Part shown: in pieces, positions 36,001-44,798 of the stretch
Numbering within the stretch: the first letter of the stretch is position 1
Layout: each line of letters opens with the position of its first letter
Origin: UBA721 sp002705165
GTDB taxonomy: Bacteria > Planctomycetota > Planctomycetia > Pirellulales > Pirellulaceae
Length of the DNA stretch: 64,000 bases
Direction: 5' to 3'
Assembly (NCBI GenBank): GCA_045565995.1
Contig: JBJLEF010000001.1
Location: 2,176,402-2,240,401 of the forward strand
Position numbers and translations under genes: made by a program
Notes under the pieces: model-generated
The model's input: the letters and a program-made list of their open reading frames with translations, nothing else
What the model was told of the DNA's origin: nothing
The model's database searches: none

Positions 36001-36025
36001 AAAGGAGGATGCAGGGAATGAATAG
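33008..36025 (+). CDS. DUF4175-like membrane protein
   Basis: The 1005-residue protein has helices at about 27-50, 55-78 and 158-176, then a large beta-rich region to about 530 (VLKPPEYTGLDPYLADHQG-like) and a long helical, Gln/Leu-rich part to the end that is probably coiled coil. The architecture resembles DUF4175-type proteins, which accompany BatA-like genes; the match is by pattern, not search. It overlaps the next gene by eight bases. Confidence 0.65.
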   Translation: MAHELPDKSELLVVQNVVERMAQRSRQLVFVRAVCVFVSLLLSGIALLATVDYLLQLRSPFVVWFQFALFIALLLVTVAKIIVPAERYRPSLVEVARRLEVAFPQLHQRLSTVCDLYERKCELSPVQLQFLNGLAVEVSEDVSRLELERCFRPHTLLRPVLSATVVLLLIVSMLISSPQQVATATQRVVMPWSGQYWPREFELRVIDYRTQAAEGGDYLIEIINLNGSLPDDLSLEILWESAETSEEIRLFQTGRVTEYRLNDLLESFKFRLHGGDFHDIGWNKVAVVAAPVVSDFQLMLKPPEYTGLDPYLADHQGNALPQSYLSFRAVLDNPIETAKLIWDVAGHHTRHPLVVARDGEGVGVTIDDLEVNTSGLFWLEFEDANGVVSQTREVWRIDVLEDQLPKLHVRKPSEDTLLTVTGVVPVSVHITDDLRVESLEVVIQNKGAENQKGLRIPLDLEKVFVGARPVFDTNRIFVVQQPDSIQVECGLDVSSLPSFAVGAELSLSFRATDQFGNQATSETVHLSVSSDRELRGRLTRELEDVQIRFRILQRLLDDSLKTLGLLQSVSDSDLEVSKLLHQLSLEAANMNGVLSGGSNSILTRLEVIDVGLSLTKVKAPLISESLARLEQLAVTIQSKHLQPLQTGIYQVRNNRRTDNQKWLSDMEVIQGYVQLAVKLIDSVLGAQSSAQSQAEFESSWKGLLGKQIDLRSQTSGRSASILTNEGFQLDTTLNELAGRQLSLASDVFQLVDQTIAEEQLAISLPVQELAAVVVSEMRQVAAKIRKREITRVLNQQEYIVQIMQRVLFELGIELEEDLQTTDQQYRVFVERLKSLHRQQVVLMGMDLTSQVAYSLMERQRQLADVATELSQQAFVSPLLQIGLQDVAISQNKAAELMVSGTRGGVKFQQEAVEMLETMIGVAADGSAALQDDKDGNRKSPTVNSELLSLLRIMQKRLHANVNPLVKKTELSQEEKQQLNSLIQHQTRIIEVIKQMQMTKEDAGNE

Positions 36026-36665
36026 CCAACGGTTGATTTGTTTTGTCCTGATGACTTTGACTTCTGTTGTTGTTTGCGCAGTGCAGCAAGACTCCGGCGA
36101 GGTCGTATTGCCAGAGGCAACAATTGAAAAGCTTTTTAAAAAGGCGAGTACAGCAACTGCCCCCGATCCCGATAGCACTCTAACTATCGGTAGGGAATCC
36201 TCTGAAGACGAAACGCTGCGTCAGGTTCTTGGTGAAGATATTGGAGAGCGGGGGGAAGATGATGACTTGCGGATGGTGAGTCAGCAGATTCAATATCATC
36301 TTCAGTTATTGAAGCATCATGCGAGTGGAGAATTCTCGGAGGGTATTGAGCCCTTGCAATTTGATATTCTACGTCGATTGGACTCTTTGATCGAAGGAAA
36401 GCAGGGTTCGGTGGCTTCGGCCGTTGTGACAACACCAACGGAAGGGCTAGCTGGTCAGGAAGCAGGTGTTGGAACCATCGGGGAAACAGCGGAGAATGAA
36501 GTTACTGCAGGCGTTGCTAGCGAAGGTGCTGATCTTCTTGAAAACAATTGGAACCAACTGCCGCCTGTGGTGCAGATCCCTTTGCGAGAGTCAGTATCCC
36601 AGCCATTTCTGCCCGGTTATGAGCATCTGTTACAACAGTTTTATAACAACTTAAAGAAGAATTAA
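36018..36665 (+). CDS. Exported coiled-coil protein of unknown function
   Basis: The 215-residue protein has a signal peptide from ATG 36018 (ICFVLMTLTSVVVCA). The mature part is acidic, with one conserved-looking helical segment (RMVSQQIQYHLQLLKHHASGE) and a Thr/Ala/Glu-rich linker. It may be a small partner of the upstream membrane protein; similar small proteins end such clusters in planctomycetes, by recollection. GGAGG at 36004 supports the start. Confidence 0.6.
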   Translation: MNSQRLICFVLMTLTSVVVCAVQQDSGEVVLPEATIEKLFKKASTATAPDPDSTLTIGRESSEDETLRQVLGEDIGERGEDDDLRMVSQQIQYHLQLLKHHASGEFSEGIEPLQFDILRRLDSLIEGKQGSVASAVVTTPTEGLAGQEAGVGTIGETAENEVTAGVASEGADLLENNWNQLPPVVQIPLRESVSQPFLPGYEHLLQQFYNNLKKN

Positions 36666-36668
36666 TCC

Positions 36669-37724
36669 ATGTCATTAGCCGGAGAAGATCGACGAACTCT
36701 TCTGAAGAGGTTGTCTGGCGTTAGCGTCTGGGGCTGGTGTTTCTCCGCTGCGCCGCCTGAACTTCTATTTGGGCAGCAGCCCAAGGGCTTGTTTTTGGCG
36801 AAGCATCAGCAGGCTGTACAGAAAGGGATCAGTTGGTTGGCCTCACGTGTGCAGGAAGATGGTTCATTTGGTCAATCGGCATATCAACAGAATTTGGCGG
36901 TGGTGAGTTTGGGGGGATTGGCATTTTTGTCGCGAGGTCATTTGCCGAACCGTGGACCTTATGGGAAATACGTTAGCCGATTGGTGGATTTCGTATTGCA
37001 GCATGCCCAGCAGAATGGCCTGATTTCTGTGCCGAATGAAGGCGTTCGGGGAGTTATGTATGGTCATGGCTTTGCATCATTATTTCTTGCTCAAGTCTAC
37101 GGAGTCACTCGCCAGCGAGAGGTTCGTCCGGCATTGAACAATGCGATCAACCTGATTGTTTCTACACAGAATGATGAAGGTGGCTGGCGATATGGACCAA
37201 CAAAAAAAGATGCAGATATCTCTGTAACCGTTTGTCAGACCATGGCTTTAAGAGCGGCTCGAAATGCAGGGTTTTTTGTCCCTGGTCAAACCATCGCTCG
37301 TGCGAGAGCCTATGTACGCAACCTGCAGAACGATGATGGAGGTTTCCGTTATGTCACGGCTGTCGGGGAAAGTGCTTACCCACGCACCGGCGCGGCAATA
37401 GTGGCGTTGGCGAGTTTGGGAGTCAAGCAGAACGATATTTTTGCGGCGGCATCCAAGTATCTGATGGAAAATATTCCCGCAGATGCTGAATACGCTGGAG
37501 ATCCACATTATTTTTACGGCCAATATTATGCCGCGCATGCCTTGTGGCAATTGGGTGGCGACAACTGGAGTACATGGTACGACCAGGTGAGCGAACTGTT
37601 GTTACGTAAGCAACTTGCTTCAGGTGTCTGGGAAGATGAGTCGATTTGTAATGAGTATGCAACGGCGATGGTTTGCCTAATCTTAAGTATGCCGAAGAAC
37701 TTTCTTCCTCTGTTAAGAAAGTAA
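36669..37724 (+). CDS. Prenyltransferase/squalene-oxidase-repeat (alpha6/alpha6-toroid) protein, Tat-type signal
   Basis: The 351-residue protein has QW-like repeats (STQNDEGGWRYGPTKKDADISVT, NLQNDDGGFRYVTAVGESAYPRTGA) typical of the squalene-hopene-cyclase-like toroid. The N-terminus reads DRRTLLKRLSG, a twin-arginine-like signal followed by a hydrophobic stretch. The catalytic DXDD of true cyclases is not visible, so this is more likely a non-cyclase exported relative. It follows the MoxR/VWA cluster by three bases. Confidence 0.75.
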   Translation: MSLAGEDRRTLLKRLSGVSVWGWCFSAAPPELLFGQQPKGLFLAKHQQAVQKGISWLASRVQEDGSFGQSAYQQNLAVVSLGGLAFLSRGHLPNRGPYGKYVSRLVDFVLQHAQQNGLISVPNEGVRGVMYGHGFASLFLAQVYGVTRQREVRPALNNAINLIVSTQNDEGGWRYGPTKKDADISVTVCQTMALRAARNAGFFVPGQTIARARAYVRNLQNDDGGFRYVTAVGESAYPRTGAAIVALASLGVKQNDIFAAASKYLMENIPADAEYAGDPHYFYGQYYAAHALWQLGGDNWSTWYDQVSELLLRKQLASGVWEDESICNEYATAMVCLILSMPKNFLPLLRK

Positions 37725-37743
37725 TGTGATGCCGGAGGCGAAC

Positions 37744-38988
37744 ATGTCGGTGCGAATGGTTTTAACGTTATTGCTTTGCCTGAGTTGGGGTAGCCCGACG
37801 ATGGCACAACATCGTGTGCAGTTGCATCCAACGGGTACCGTGAGTCAGCGAACCCTCTTGCAAGTCCAGAACGGAACGATGGAGTTTGCAAACGACTCTG
37901 CACTCCCGCTATCCGAGTTATATAGCTTTGGTCAGTTACGTCAGCAGGCTAACCGTGGTTGGGTTGTTTTGAGACATGGTGAAGTGCTTGTAGCAGATCA
38001 GCTGAAACTAGGCAGGGAGGGGGTTGAGATACAATCCTTACTTTGGCAGCCCCTGACAGTTTCGTGGAAAGATGTGCGAGCTGTTATTCGAAACGTTCCC
38101 AAGGTGCTGTCTGCTCGGGATAGATTACTCGATAGTATTTTCGACGATGAAGCCAGTCATTTTGTATTGTTTAATCGGCAGACTCGTATCGATGGTAAGT
38201 TTGCGATCGACGAAGAAGAGTTTTTACACCTCGACGCTTCTCAATCAGTTCAGGGGTTAACGGTCCCATTTTCATCCGTTAAGGCATTCGTAATGAATGA
38301 GATGCAGCGGAACAAAACAGCAGAGTTATTTGTTGGTTTTTCAGACGGGAGCTTTGGCCAGGCGAGTCGTGTTTCACGAAACGGCAGACAGCTCACGTGG
38401 GAGACAGCAAGTCAGGTGCGGTTGACTACGGCCGACCCGCTGTTTGTACAAGAAGAGGTGAATGTTTGGGGAAATCTGATTTGTTTGCGTCCCTTAAAAA
38501 CGGACGTGGTGTTTCTTGACGGATTAGAAGAAACACAGTCTGTGAGCCTCCCCTTTTTTGAAGGAACGCTGGCTCACACCGAGCCCTTGAAATATGCCCG
38601 GCCTGGTCACGGACGTAATGCGATAGGTGGAATGCTCCGCCATGCCAATTTCACTTTCCAGCATGGTCTTGGGATGAAGTCCTTATCACGAGTAACCTTT
38701 GATATACCTGAAGCTGCCACCACATTCATTTCCGATATTGCAATCGATTCCATTGCGGGAACTCGTGGTAGTGTCACGTTCCATGTGTTTCTGCGCGAGG
38801 ATTCGGGTGATTGGATTCCTGTTTATTCAAGCGGCGTGATTAGGGGCGGGGACCGTAATCAGACAATCAAAGTGCCCCTTGGTGAAGCCAAAGAGATATC
38901 GCTTGTTGTCGGAATGGCAGACCGGGCAACCGTTGCCGATTACGCTAACTGGCTCGATGCAAGATTTATTTTGCAACAAGCCAGATAG
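37744..38988 (+). CDS. Exported protein with NPCBM-like C-terminal domain
   Basis: The 414-residue protein has a signal peptide (VLTLLLCLSWGSPTMAQ). ATG 37744 has GGAGG five bases before it. The C-terminal 150 residues (IGGMLRHANFTFQHGLGMKSLSRVTFDI to YANWLDARF) resemble the NPCBM carbohydrate-binding module. The middle is beta-rich with no recognised family. It is the last gene of the run and meets the apgM gene tail to tail. Confidence 0.65.
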   Translation: MSVRMVLTLLLCLSWGSPTMAQHRVQLHPTGTVSQRTLLQVQNGTMEFANDSALPLSELYSFGQLRQQANRGWVVLRHGEVLVADQLKLGREGVEIQSLLWQPLTVSWKDVRAVIRNVPKVLSARDRLLDSIFDDEASHFVLFNRQTRIDGKFAIDEEEFLHLDASQSVQGLTVPFSSVKAFVMNEMQRNKTAELFVGFSDGSFGQASRVSRNGRQLTWETASQVRLTTADPLFVQEEVNVWGNLICLRPLKTDVVFLDGLEETQSVSLPFFEGTLAHTEPLKYARPGHGRNAIGGMLRHANFTFQHGLGMKSLSRVTFDIPEAATTFISDIAIDSIAGTRGSVTFHVFLREDSGDWIPVYSSGVIRGGDRNQTIKVPLGEAKEISLVVGMADRATVADYANWLDARFILQQAR

Positions 38989-39011
38989 AACTGTACGCCT
39001 GATGGTGATTG

Positions 39012-40217
39012 TTAGGCGCCATATTTTCCGAGCCTGCCAGCGTTAGCCAGTGCAAGCGTCATTAAGTGCTTGGCTTCGAATTGTCCAAGCCCGCCAACCC
39101 GAGCTGAAGACTCGTTAAATTCACTGAGATTGTCATAGCGACAGCAGGCGGAGCTGAGCAGGGTTGGCACGGGGTGCCAGCTATGGTTCGCCAGATAACT
39201 TGGCGTGCTGTGGTCGCCGGTAACGATCACAACCGTTGGGTCCAAGTCCAGGATTTTTGGAATGATGGCATCGAAGTCTTCAGTGCGAGCTTTTTTCTCT
39301 TCGAAGTTACCATCTTCACCAGTACTGTCAGTGTATTTGAAATGGACAAAGAAAAAGTCGTAGTCATCCCAGTTTTCTTTGATGACAGCAGCCTGTTCGT
39401 CCAGGTTAGACGCATCACCGATAACGTCCATACCTACCAGTCGAGCCAAGCCTTTGTACATGGGGTAGACGGCTACAGCAGCCGCGCGAAGACCGTAAAC
39501 TTCTTCGTAGCTGGGTAGGTTTGGCCTGGCAGCGAATCCTCGCATCGTATGGAAGTTCGCCTGTGGCTGATCTTTGAGAATCTCACCGGCCTGCCGCAGA
39601 AATTCTTTGGCTACTTCCGCTGTCTTTTCACTTTCAGGGTCGGTAGCAACTGGTTCGAGTGGTGGGACACCCGTTGCTTGTGGATCGGTATCTAAAACAT
39701 TTCCACCAAGGCCCTCGCCGCGAAAGACAACGACAAATCGATGTTCTTTGACCGGTTCGACAAAGATTTCGATTCCCTCGATTTGAATCTGGCGAAGACT
39801 TTCCGCAATCGGTGCACTAAGTTCCGTAGCAATTCGTCCAGCTCGGCGATCGGTAATGTTTTTGTTCTCGTCCAGCGTACAGAAATTACAACGAATCGCG
39901 ACATCACCGTCCTGGAGCTCAAAACCAATCCCTGTTGCTTCCAGAGCTCCACGTCCGATTTCGTACTTGAGCGGGTCGTAACCAAAGAGTCCCAGATGCC
40001 CGGGGCCAGAGCCAGGAGCGATACCGGGCAGGACCGGTGTACTTAGTCCCTGAATACTACGACTTGCCAGACTATCGAGATTGGGTGTGTTGGCAGCTTC
40101 TAATTCTGTCTGTCCACCAACTTCGTGCGGCAGACCTCCCAAACCATCGGCAACGAGCATGACAATTTTTGAATCATTCTTAACTTGCAGTTTTCGGGTT
40201 AAATCGTGTGTATCCAT
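39012..40217 (-). CDS. apgM: 2,3-bisphosphoglycerate-independent phosphoglycerate mutase, archaeal type
   Basis: It interconverts 3- and 2-phosphoglycerate. The 401-residue alkaline-phosphatase-fold enzyme has metal-binding DGLGGLP, the nucleophile Ser in PGSGPGHLGLFGYDP, and TGDHSTPS. The apgM form uses two metal ions and no bisphosphoglycerate. It is divergent from pgi, with 237 bases between. Length and motifs are typical. Confidence 0.92.
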   Translation of the reverse strand: MDTHDLTRKLQVKNDSKIVMLVADGLGGLPHEVGGQTELEAANTPNLDSLASRSIQGLSTPVLPGIAPGSGPGHLGLFGYDPLKYEIGRGALEATGIGFELQDGDVAIRCNFCTLDENKNITDRRAGRIATELSAPIAESLRQIQIEGIEIFVEPVKEHRFVVVFRGEGLGGNVLDTDPQATGVPPLEPVATDPESEKTAEVAKEFLRQAGEILKDQPQANFHTMRGFAARPNLPSYEEVYGLRAAAVAVYPMYKGLARLVGMDVIGDASNLDEQAAVIKENWDDYDFFFVHFKYTDSTGEDGNFEEKKARTEDFDAIIPKILDLDPTVVIVTGDHSTPSYLANHSWHPVPTLLSSACCRYDNLSEFNESSARVGGLGQFEAKHLMTLALANAGRLGKYGA

Positions 40218-40454
40218 GTCTTATCGATTCTTCGTTTGAGACTGTCCTGTGATTGTTAGATTCTTTTATTTTCGCCTCCGTGGCTAAATGAACAAGCCCC
40301 GATTGACTAATCGTTTACAAATCTGAACGGTTTGTCCCCGGCCCTTAGCTTCACCGCTTAGTTTTGCAAAGTCACAACTGCCAAATCGTGTGATTCTCGG
40401 TAGAATCAAAGAGGTATTACACATTGATCTTATCCTTGAAGAGAGTAGCTTTTC

Positions 40455-41852
40455 GTGAATTCCTCGTTGTCTGTTGATTTGTCTGGTTGTTGGCTGGATG
40501 AACATGGAATTACTAAGTTGCAATTTGCTGAATTGGCAAATCGTTTAGAAGCTGTACGCGATGAGACCGTACTTACCGATGTTAAGTTGCTTCAGTCAGA
40601 GTCGATTCCAGTTGAAAAGGTGCCGTTAGATGGAAGGTTCTATGAATTGCCGGAACGGTTACTCAGGCAGTATGCCGAGGATCGACGGGGAAGCGAGCTA
40701 GCTCAAATTCTGTCGGTGGCTCGTCAATTACAGGATTCCAGTGAGGCGGTCGTCATGCTTGGGATTGGTGGTTCCTATATGGGAGCCAAGGCTATTCTCG
40801 ATGGATGTTGTGAACCGTACTACAACGAGTTGTCTGTGGAACAACGTGCGGGACGCCCTCGTATTTATTTTGAAGGAAATAGTTTAGATAACGATTCTAT
40901 ACAGGCTTTACTTCAGAGGTTATCTGGCAGCCGCTGGTCACTTGTCGTGATTAGTAAGAGTGGTGGCACGCTGGAAACAGCGGTTGCATTTCGATTATTT
41001 CTGGAGTCCCTGCAGCAGCAGTTTCCAGAGGAAGTATCGAGTCGCATTGTTCCGGTCACGGGTCCGGAAGGAAAGTTGGATTCCTTAGCGCGGAGTTTGA
41101 ATTGCAAAGATGTATTTCGGGTACCGGACGGCTTGGGCGGGCGTTTTAGTGTTTTATCTCCGGTGGGATTATTGCCAGCAGCCTGTATGGGAGTAGATGT
41201 TGTTCAACTTCTGGAAGGCGCGGCCGCTATGAATGATACTTTTCGCACCGCTTCTGCGGAACAGAATCCGGTTTTGCAGTATGTGGGTGCTGCCCATTTG
41301 CTCGAGACAAGCAGAGGGGTCGATATTCGAGTTTTGAGTGTTTGGTCCAAGGCTCTTGAATCTGCCGGGCTTTGGTACGACCAGCTTCTTGCCGAGAGTT
41401 TAGGGAAGGCCGAAATGGGGGCTACACCGGTCACTGCAGTAAACACTCGTGACTTGCATTCACGGGCACAGCAACACCAGGAAGGTCGACGTAACAAAGT
41501 CATTGTCAATGTAGCGATACGGTCGACAAGGACCGATCGTATCCGGGTGCCTAAACGTGATTCAGATCATGATGCATTGAATCAATTGGCAGGAAAACCG
41601 ATGACTGAATTGCTATCGGCAGCCTATCAAGGAACTAATCAGGCTCTCCAGGAAGCCGGACGCCCGGTCATCGACATTGAGCTTGAAAGTACGGATGCAT
41701 TTAGTCTCGGGCAGTATTTCCAAATGATGATGCTGGCGACAGTGGTGGAAGGCCGGTTATTAGGAATAAATCCCTACGGGCAACCTGGAGTGGAGGCTTA
41801 TAAAAACAAGATGAAATCGCTGCTGGGAATTGCAGATTCACAAAAGGACTAA
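40455..41852 (+). CDS. pgi: Glucose-6-phosphate isomerase
   Basis: The 465-residue protein has the bacterial PGI features MLGIGGSYMGAKAILDG, VISKSGGTLETAVAF, PDGLGGRFSVLSPVGLLPA and GQPGVEAYK. It interconverts glucose-6-phosphate and fructose-6-phosphate. The start is GTG at 40455, where homology begins. It forms a divergent pair of glycolytic genes with apgM, and the MBL-fold gene follows after five bases. Confidence 0.94.
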   Translation: MNSSLSVDLSGCWLDEHGITKLQFAELANRLEAVRDETVLTDVKLLQSESIPVEKVPLDGRFYELPERLLRQYAEDRRGSELAQILSVARQLQDSSEAVVMLGIGGSYMGAKAILDGCCEPYYNELSVEQRAGRPRIYFEGNSLDNDSIQALLQRLSGSRWSLVVISKSGGTLETAVAFRLFLESLQQQFPEEVSSRIVPVTGPEGKLDSLARSLNCKDVFRVPDGLGGRFSVLSPVGLLPAACMGVDVVQLLEGAAAMNDTFRTASAEQNPVLQYVGAAHLLETSRGVDIRVLSVWSKALESAGLWYDQLLAESLGKAEMGATPVTAVNTRDLHSRAQQHQEGRRNKVIVNVAIRSTRTDRIRVPKRDSDHDALNQLAGKPMTELLSAAYQGTNQALQEAGRPVIDIELESTDAFSLGQYFQMMMLATVVEGRLLGINPYGQPGVEAYKNKMKSLLGIADSQKD

Positions 41853-41857
41853 ATAAC

Positions 41858-42544
41858 ATGGCGACTTCGATAAAGTGGTTAGGGCATTATGCATTTGAAA
41901 TTAGAACAGGTGATCAGACAGTGCTGGTGGACCCGTTTGTGAATGATAACCCTGTCGCCACGGTTTCAGCCGATGATTTAGAGGCAGATTTTATTCTGGT
42001 AACTCATGGTCACGCTGATCATGTGGCGGACGTAGCATCGATCGCCAATCGGACCGGAGCTACCGTGGTTGCCCCGGTGGAGGCAGCAGCCTGGTTCCAA
42101 AGCCAACAGAACGTGGAGAACACCATCCAGCTGAATTTGGGCGGTGGTATTCAACTTCCCTTTGGGCATGTTCGGATGACTATTGCCCATCACAGTTCAT
42201 CGATGCCGGATGGAAGTTATGGAGGAAATCCAGCTGGCTATATTTTGACGTTAGCGGAAGGGAAAGTTTATTTTTCTGGTGACACTGCGCTCTTTATGGA
42301 AATGGAATTATATGGCCGTCAGGGAATCGATTTGGCAATCCTGAGTATAGGTGATCATTTTACAATGGGACCGGAAGATTCCGTGCAGGCGGTCAAAATG
42401 CTGAAACCAGCTAGAGTGGTTCCAGCTCACTTTAATACATGGCCACCCATTGAGCAGGATGCCGGTGCCTGGGCCGACAAAGTTTCTGCATCCACCGAGG
42501 CTCAACCGGTGGTTCTGGACATTAATGGAGTGATTGAGCTGTGA
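41858..42544 (+). CDS. UPF0173-type metal-dependent hydrolase (MBL fold)
   Basis: The 228-residue metallo-beta-lactamase-fold protein carries VTHGHADHVADVASIA (HxHxDH), a downstream His in IAHHSSSMPDGS, FSGDTALFMEMELYG and VPAHFNTWPPIE. This matches the UPF0173/YtkL family, of unknown substrate. Its stop overlaps the next gene by four bases. Confidence 0.9.
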   Translation: MATSIKWLGHYAFEIRTGDQTVLVDPFVNDNPVATVSADDLEADFILVTHGHADHVADVASIANRTGATVVAPVEAAAWFQSQQNVENTIQLNLGGGIQLPFGHVRMTIAHHSSSMPDGSYGGNPAGYILTLAEGKVYFSGDTALFMEMELYGRQGIDLAILSIGDHFTMGPEDSVQAVKMLKPARVVPAHFNTWPPIEQDAGAWADKVSASTEAQPVVLDINGVIEL

Positions 42545-43470
42545 GGTTTCTTTGTTGGGTATGGCTACCACTAAGCTTGATGTCTCTGCACGGGACTCCT
42601 CTGAAGGCAGAGGCATTGCGTTGGCAATGGACTGTAGGTGAGGTCTATAACATTAAGCTTACGTCTAACGTTGTTCTTGCTGTCTCTTCGGATAGCGACA
42701 AGCTGAATTACCAGAATGAAATTATTATCGCGGGCCAATGGACCGTTGCCGAGGTTAACTCGAGTGGCATTGCTCATCTTCACTGGCAGGTTAAGCGAGT
42801 TGAGATTAATCCGATGGCCGAAGAGGGACAATTGAAGCTCGATACAGATGTTAAAGCAGAGAACCCTGATCAGGCTACTCTTCAGGCTACTTTACGCGGA
42901 TTATTACAGAAGCAATTTGAATTGGTGGTTAACAATACCGCTCGTTTGACTGGTATCAAAGAGTTGCGTCAGGATTCGACGGCCTCCGAAAAAATTCTCT
43001 CGGGAAAGCCGGAACGCCTAGGCAATCTCAAGTTGCCACCGCTTTTCGATTCCGGAGGAGTGGCTCGCGCATTCAAGCATGTGTTTATCCAGTTTCCTTT
43101 TGATCCGCTCAAGCCTGGCGATACATGGCAGCCAACTCTTCCGCTGAACACTCCCGATCCCAAAGAGATGACGGTTTATAAATATTTGGGAGTCGATGGA
43201 TCCGCGGTTTCAGGCCGTAGTCCGCAGGAGCCAAAAAGACCGCAGATTGTTTTCACTCCTAAAATTCACTTTGACGATAGTGATCAGGCTGATGTTGAAG
43301 TAAAAAGTCAAAAAATAGAGGGGAAGATTTATATCAATACAGCAGAACGCTTTATTGAAAAAGTCGTAATCGATTTGGGTCTGGAGACCATCACCAGTGA
43401 CGATGGGCAAAAGATTCATGTCTTGCATGAAGAATCGCATTTGATTGAATTAAAGAAGTTGTTACGCTAG
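42541..43470 (+). CDS. Exported DUF6263-like protein, copy 1
   Basis: The 309-residue protein starts at GTG 42541 inside the stop of the hydrolase gene (GTGA) and has a short signal (about 1-24, LKAEA). The beta-rich pattern LRWQWTVGEVYNIKLT, then long paired strands and PLKPGDTWQPTLPL, resembles the DUF6263 fold. A second, diverged copy follows. No function is known. Confidence 0.65.
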   Translation: MRFLCWVWLPLSLMSLHGTPLKAEALRWQWTVGEVYNIKLTSNVVLAVSSDSDKLNYQNEIIIAGQWTVAEVNSSGIAHLHWQVKRVEINPMAEEGQLKLDTDVKAENPDQATLQATLRGLLQKQFELVVNNTARLTGIKELRQDSTASEKILSGKPERLGNLKLPPLFDSGGVARAFKHVFIQFPFDPLKPGDTWQPTLPLNTPDPKEMTVYKYLGVDGSAVSGRSPQEPKRPQIVFTPKIHFDDSDQADVEVKSQKIEGKIYINTAERFIEKVVIDLGLETITSDDGQKIHVLHEESHLIELKKLLR

Positions 43471-43538
43471 GCGGCCCTGATTCGGTATGATGTTGGAACC
43501 CACTCCGGATACTGGTTTGTTAGTTAAAGGCTAGATTG

Positions 43539-44432
43539 ATGAAATTCAGCGTATTAGGCGGGATGATACTGTGTTTGCTATTTTGGACAGTCGAGGTGCA
43601 TGCACAAAAGACACTTCGCATGAAGTTTGTTCAGGGAGCAAAGTCAACCATTTCTTTGGTCAACAAGACGGTTGTCGACACTGAGTTTGGTGAAAACAAT
43701 AATAAAACGAATCTAACGATGGCAATGGATTTGTACCAAACGGTGAAGGAGGTCAAATCGGATGGTTCGGCGGTTGTGATTCAGGAATTGTCACGGATCC
43801 AGATGGAATCAGCCGGGGGCTTTGTAGGAGTTGCATTGAAGTTTGACAGTAAGAATTCCAAAGAAGAGGATGAGGCCAATGCTTTGTCTCAAGTTCTGCG
43901 ACCGTTGATTGGTGCAGAGTTTAAAGTGACTTACAGTGATCGGGGAGTTGTCTTGGACGTGGAACCTCCAACGGATCTGACGAACAGCCCGACAACTGCC
44001 TCGACAACGGTTTATCAGCAGATGTTTGGTAAGGAGTCATTTAAGAGTATGCTTTCGCAAAGTTCGGTTGTTCTGCCGGAAGAACCGGTAAGTGAAGGTG
44101 CCAAGTGGGAAACCAAGTTTTCATCAGCAGCTCAGACAGGGGGGGCGGCAGTGACCGTCTCGTATGTGTACGCTGGAACGGTACAGGTCGACGGTAAAGA
44201 GTTAGAGCAGCTGAACGTTACCATGGTGGTGAAATTGCTTGAGTCAAAGTTGCCGGACGCTCCCCGTTTGAATATCAAGAAGCAAGCCAGTTCGGGGACG
44301 ATGTACTTCGACAACCAAGCAGGTGCCATGAGTCACTCTGAAATTAAACAGCTCATGCAAATCGAAGGTCAGATTGGTGCGATGTCGTTGTTGCAACAAA
44401 CCATGACGGATGTGATCACGACGGTAAAGTAG
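43539..44432 (+). CDS. Exported DUF6263-like protein, copy 2
   Basis: The 297-residue protein has a signal peptide ending VHAQ. ATG 43539 directly follows an in-frame TTG. It shares with its upstream neighbour the opening LRMKFVQGAKSTISLV and the order of strands, but identity is low. The region SSVVLPEEPVSEGAKWET matches the position of PLKPGDTWQ in copy 1. Function unknown. Confidence 0.65.
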   Translation: MKFSVLGGMILCLLFWTVEVHAQKTLRMKFVQGAKSTISLVNKTVVDTEFGENNNKTNLTMAMDLYQTVKEVKSDGSAVVIQELSRIQMESAGGFVGVALKFDSKNSKEEDEANALSQVLRPLIGAEFKVTYSDRGVVLDVEPPTDLTNSPTTASTTVYQQMFGKESFKSMLSQSSVVLPEEPVSEGAKWETKFSSAAQTGGAAVTVSYVYAGTVQVDGKELEQLNVTMVVKLLESKLPDAPRLNIKKQASSGTMYFDNQAGAMSHSEIKQLMQIEGQIGAMSLLQQTMTDVITTVK

Positions 44433-44471
44433 TCGGGCTCCGTATTTTAAGAAACAGGAACGAGGTTCGTC

Positions 44472-44792
44472 TTGTCTGAATTTGAAACCGTAGCTCGCGT
44501 GGCCGATATCCCGGAGGGGGAAGGGCGAGGTTATACCGTGAATGGACGACTGATCGCGATCTTTAATGATGCTGGCGAATTTCGAGCTACCGATGATTTG
44601 TGTCCTCATATGGGGGCGCCTCTTTCGGGCGGCTATATTTTGGACGGTGCTGTTGTCTGTCCCTGGCACGCCTGGCGATTTTGTATCAATGATGGTGGCT
44701 GGACCGACAACCCGGAACTGAAGATTGATGTCTTTGAATTGCGAGTTGAAGACGATGAAATTCAAGTTCTGGTACCGACAAAGGAGAATTGA
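44472..44792 (+). CDS. Rieske [2Fe-2S] ferredoxin, NirD/bphF-like
   Basis: The 106-residue soluble protein has both cluster motifs, CPHMGAPLSGG and CPWHAWRF. The disulfide cysteines of bc-type Rieske proteins are absent, so it is a low-potential ferredoxin type. It starts at TTG with AGGAACGAGG upstream. No oxygenase or reductase partner is adjacent. Confidence 0.92.
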   Translation: MSEFETVARVADIPEGEGRGYTVNGRLIAIFNDAGEFRATDDLCPHMGAPLSGGYILDGAVVCPWHAWRFCINDGGWTDNPELKIDVFELRVEDDEIQVLVPTKEN

Positions 44793-44798
44793 CTTCCT

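Noticed and set aside
38996..39018. CGCCT/AGGCG inverted repeat between the convergent NPCBM-like and apgM genes
   Set aside because: The five-pair stem overlaps the apgM stop and has no T-run, so it is too weak to call a terminator.
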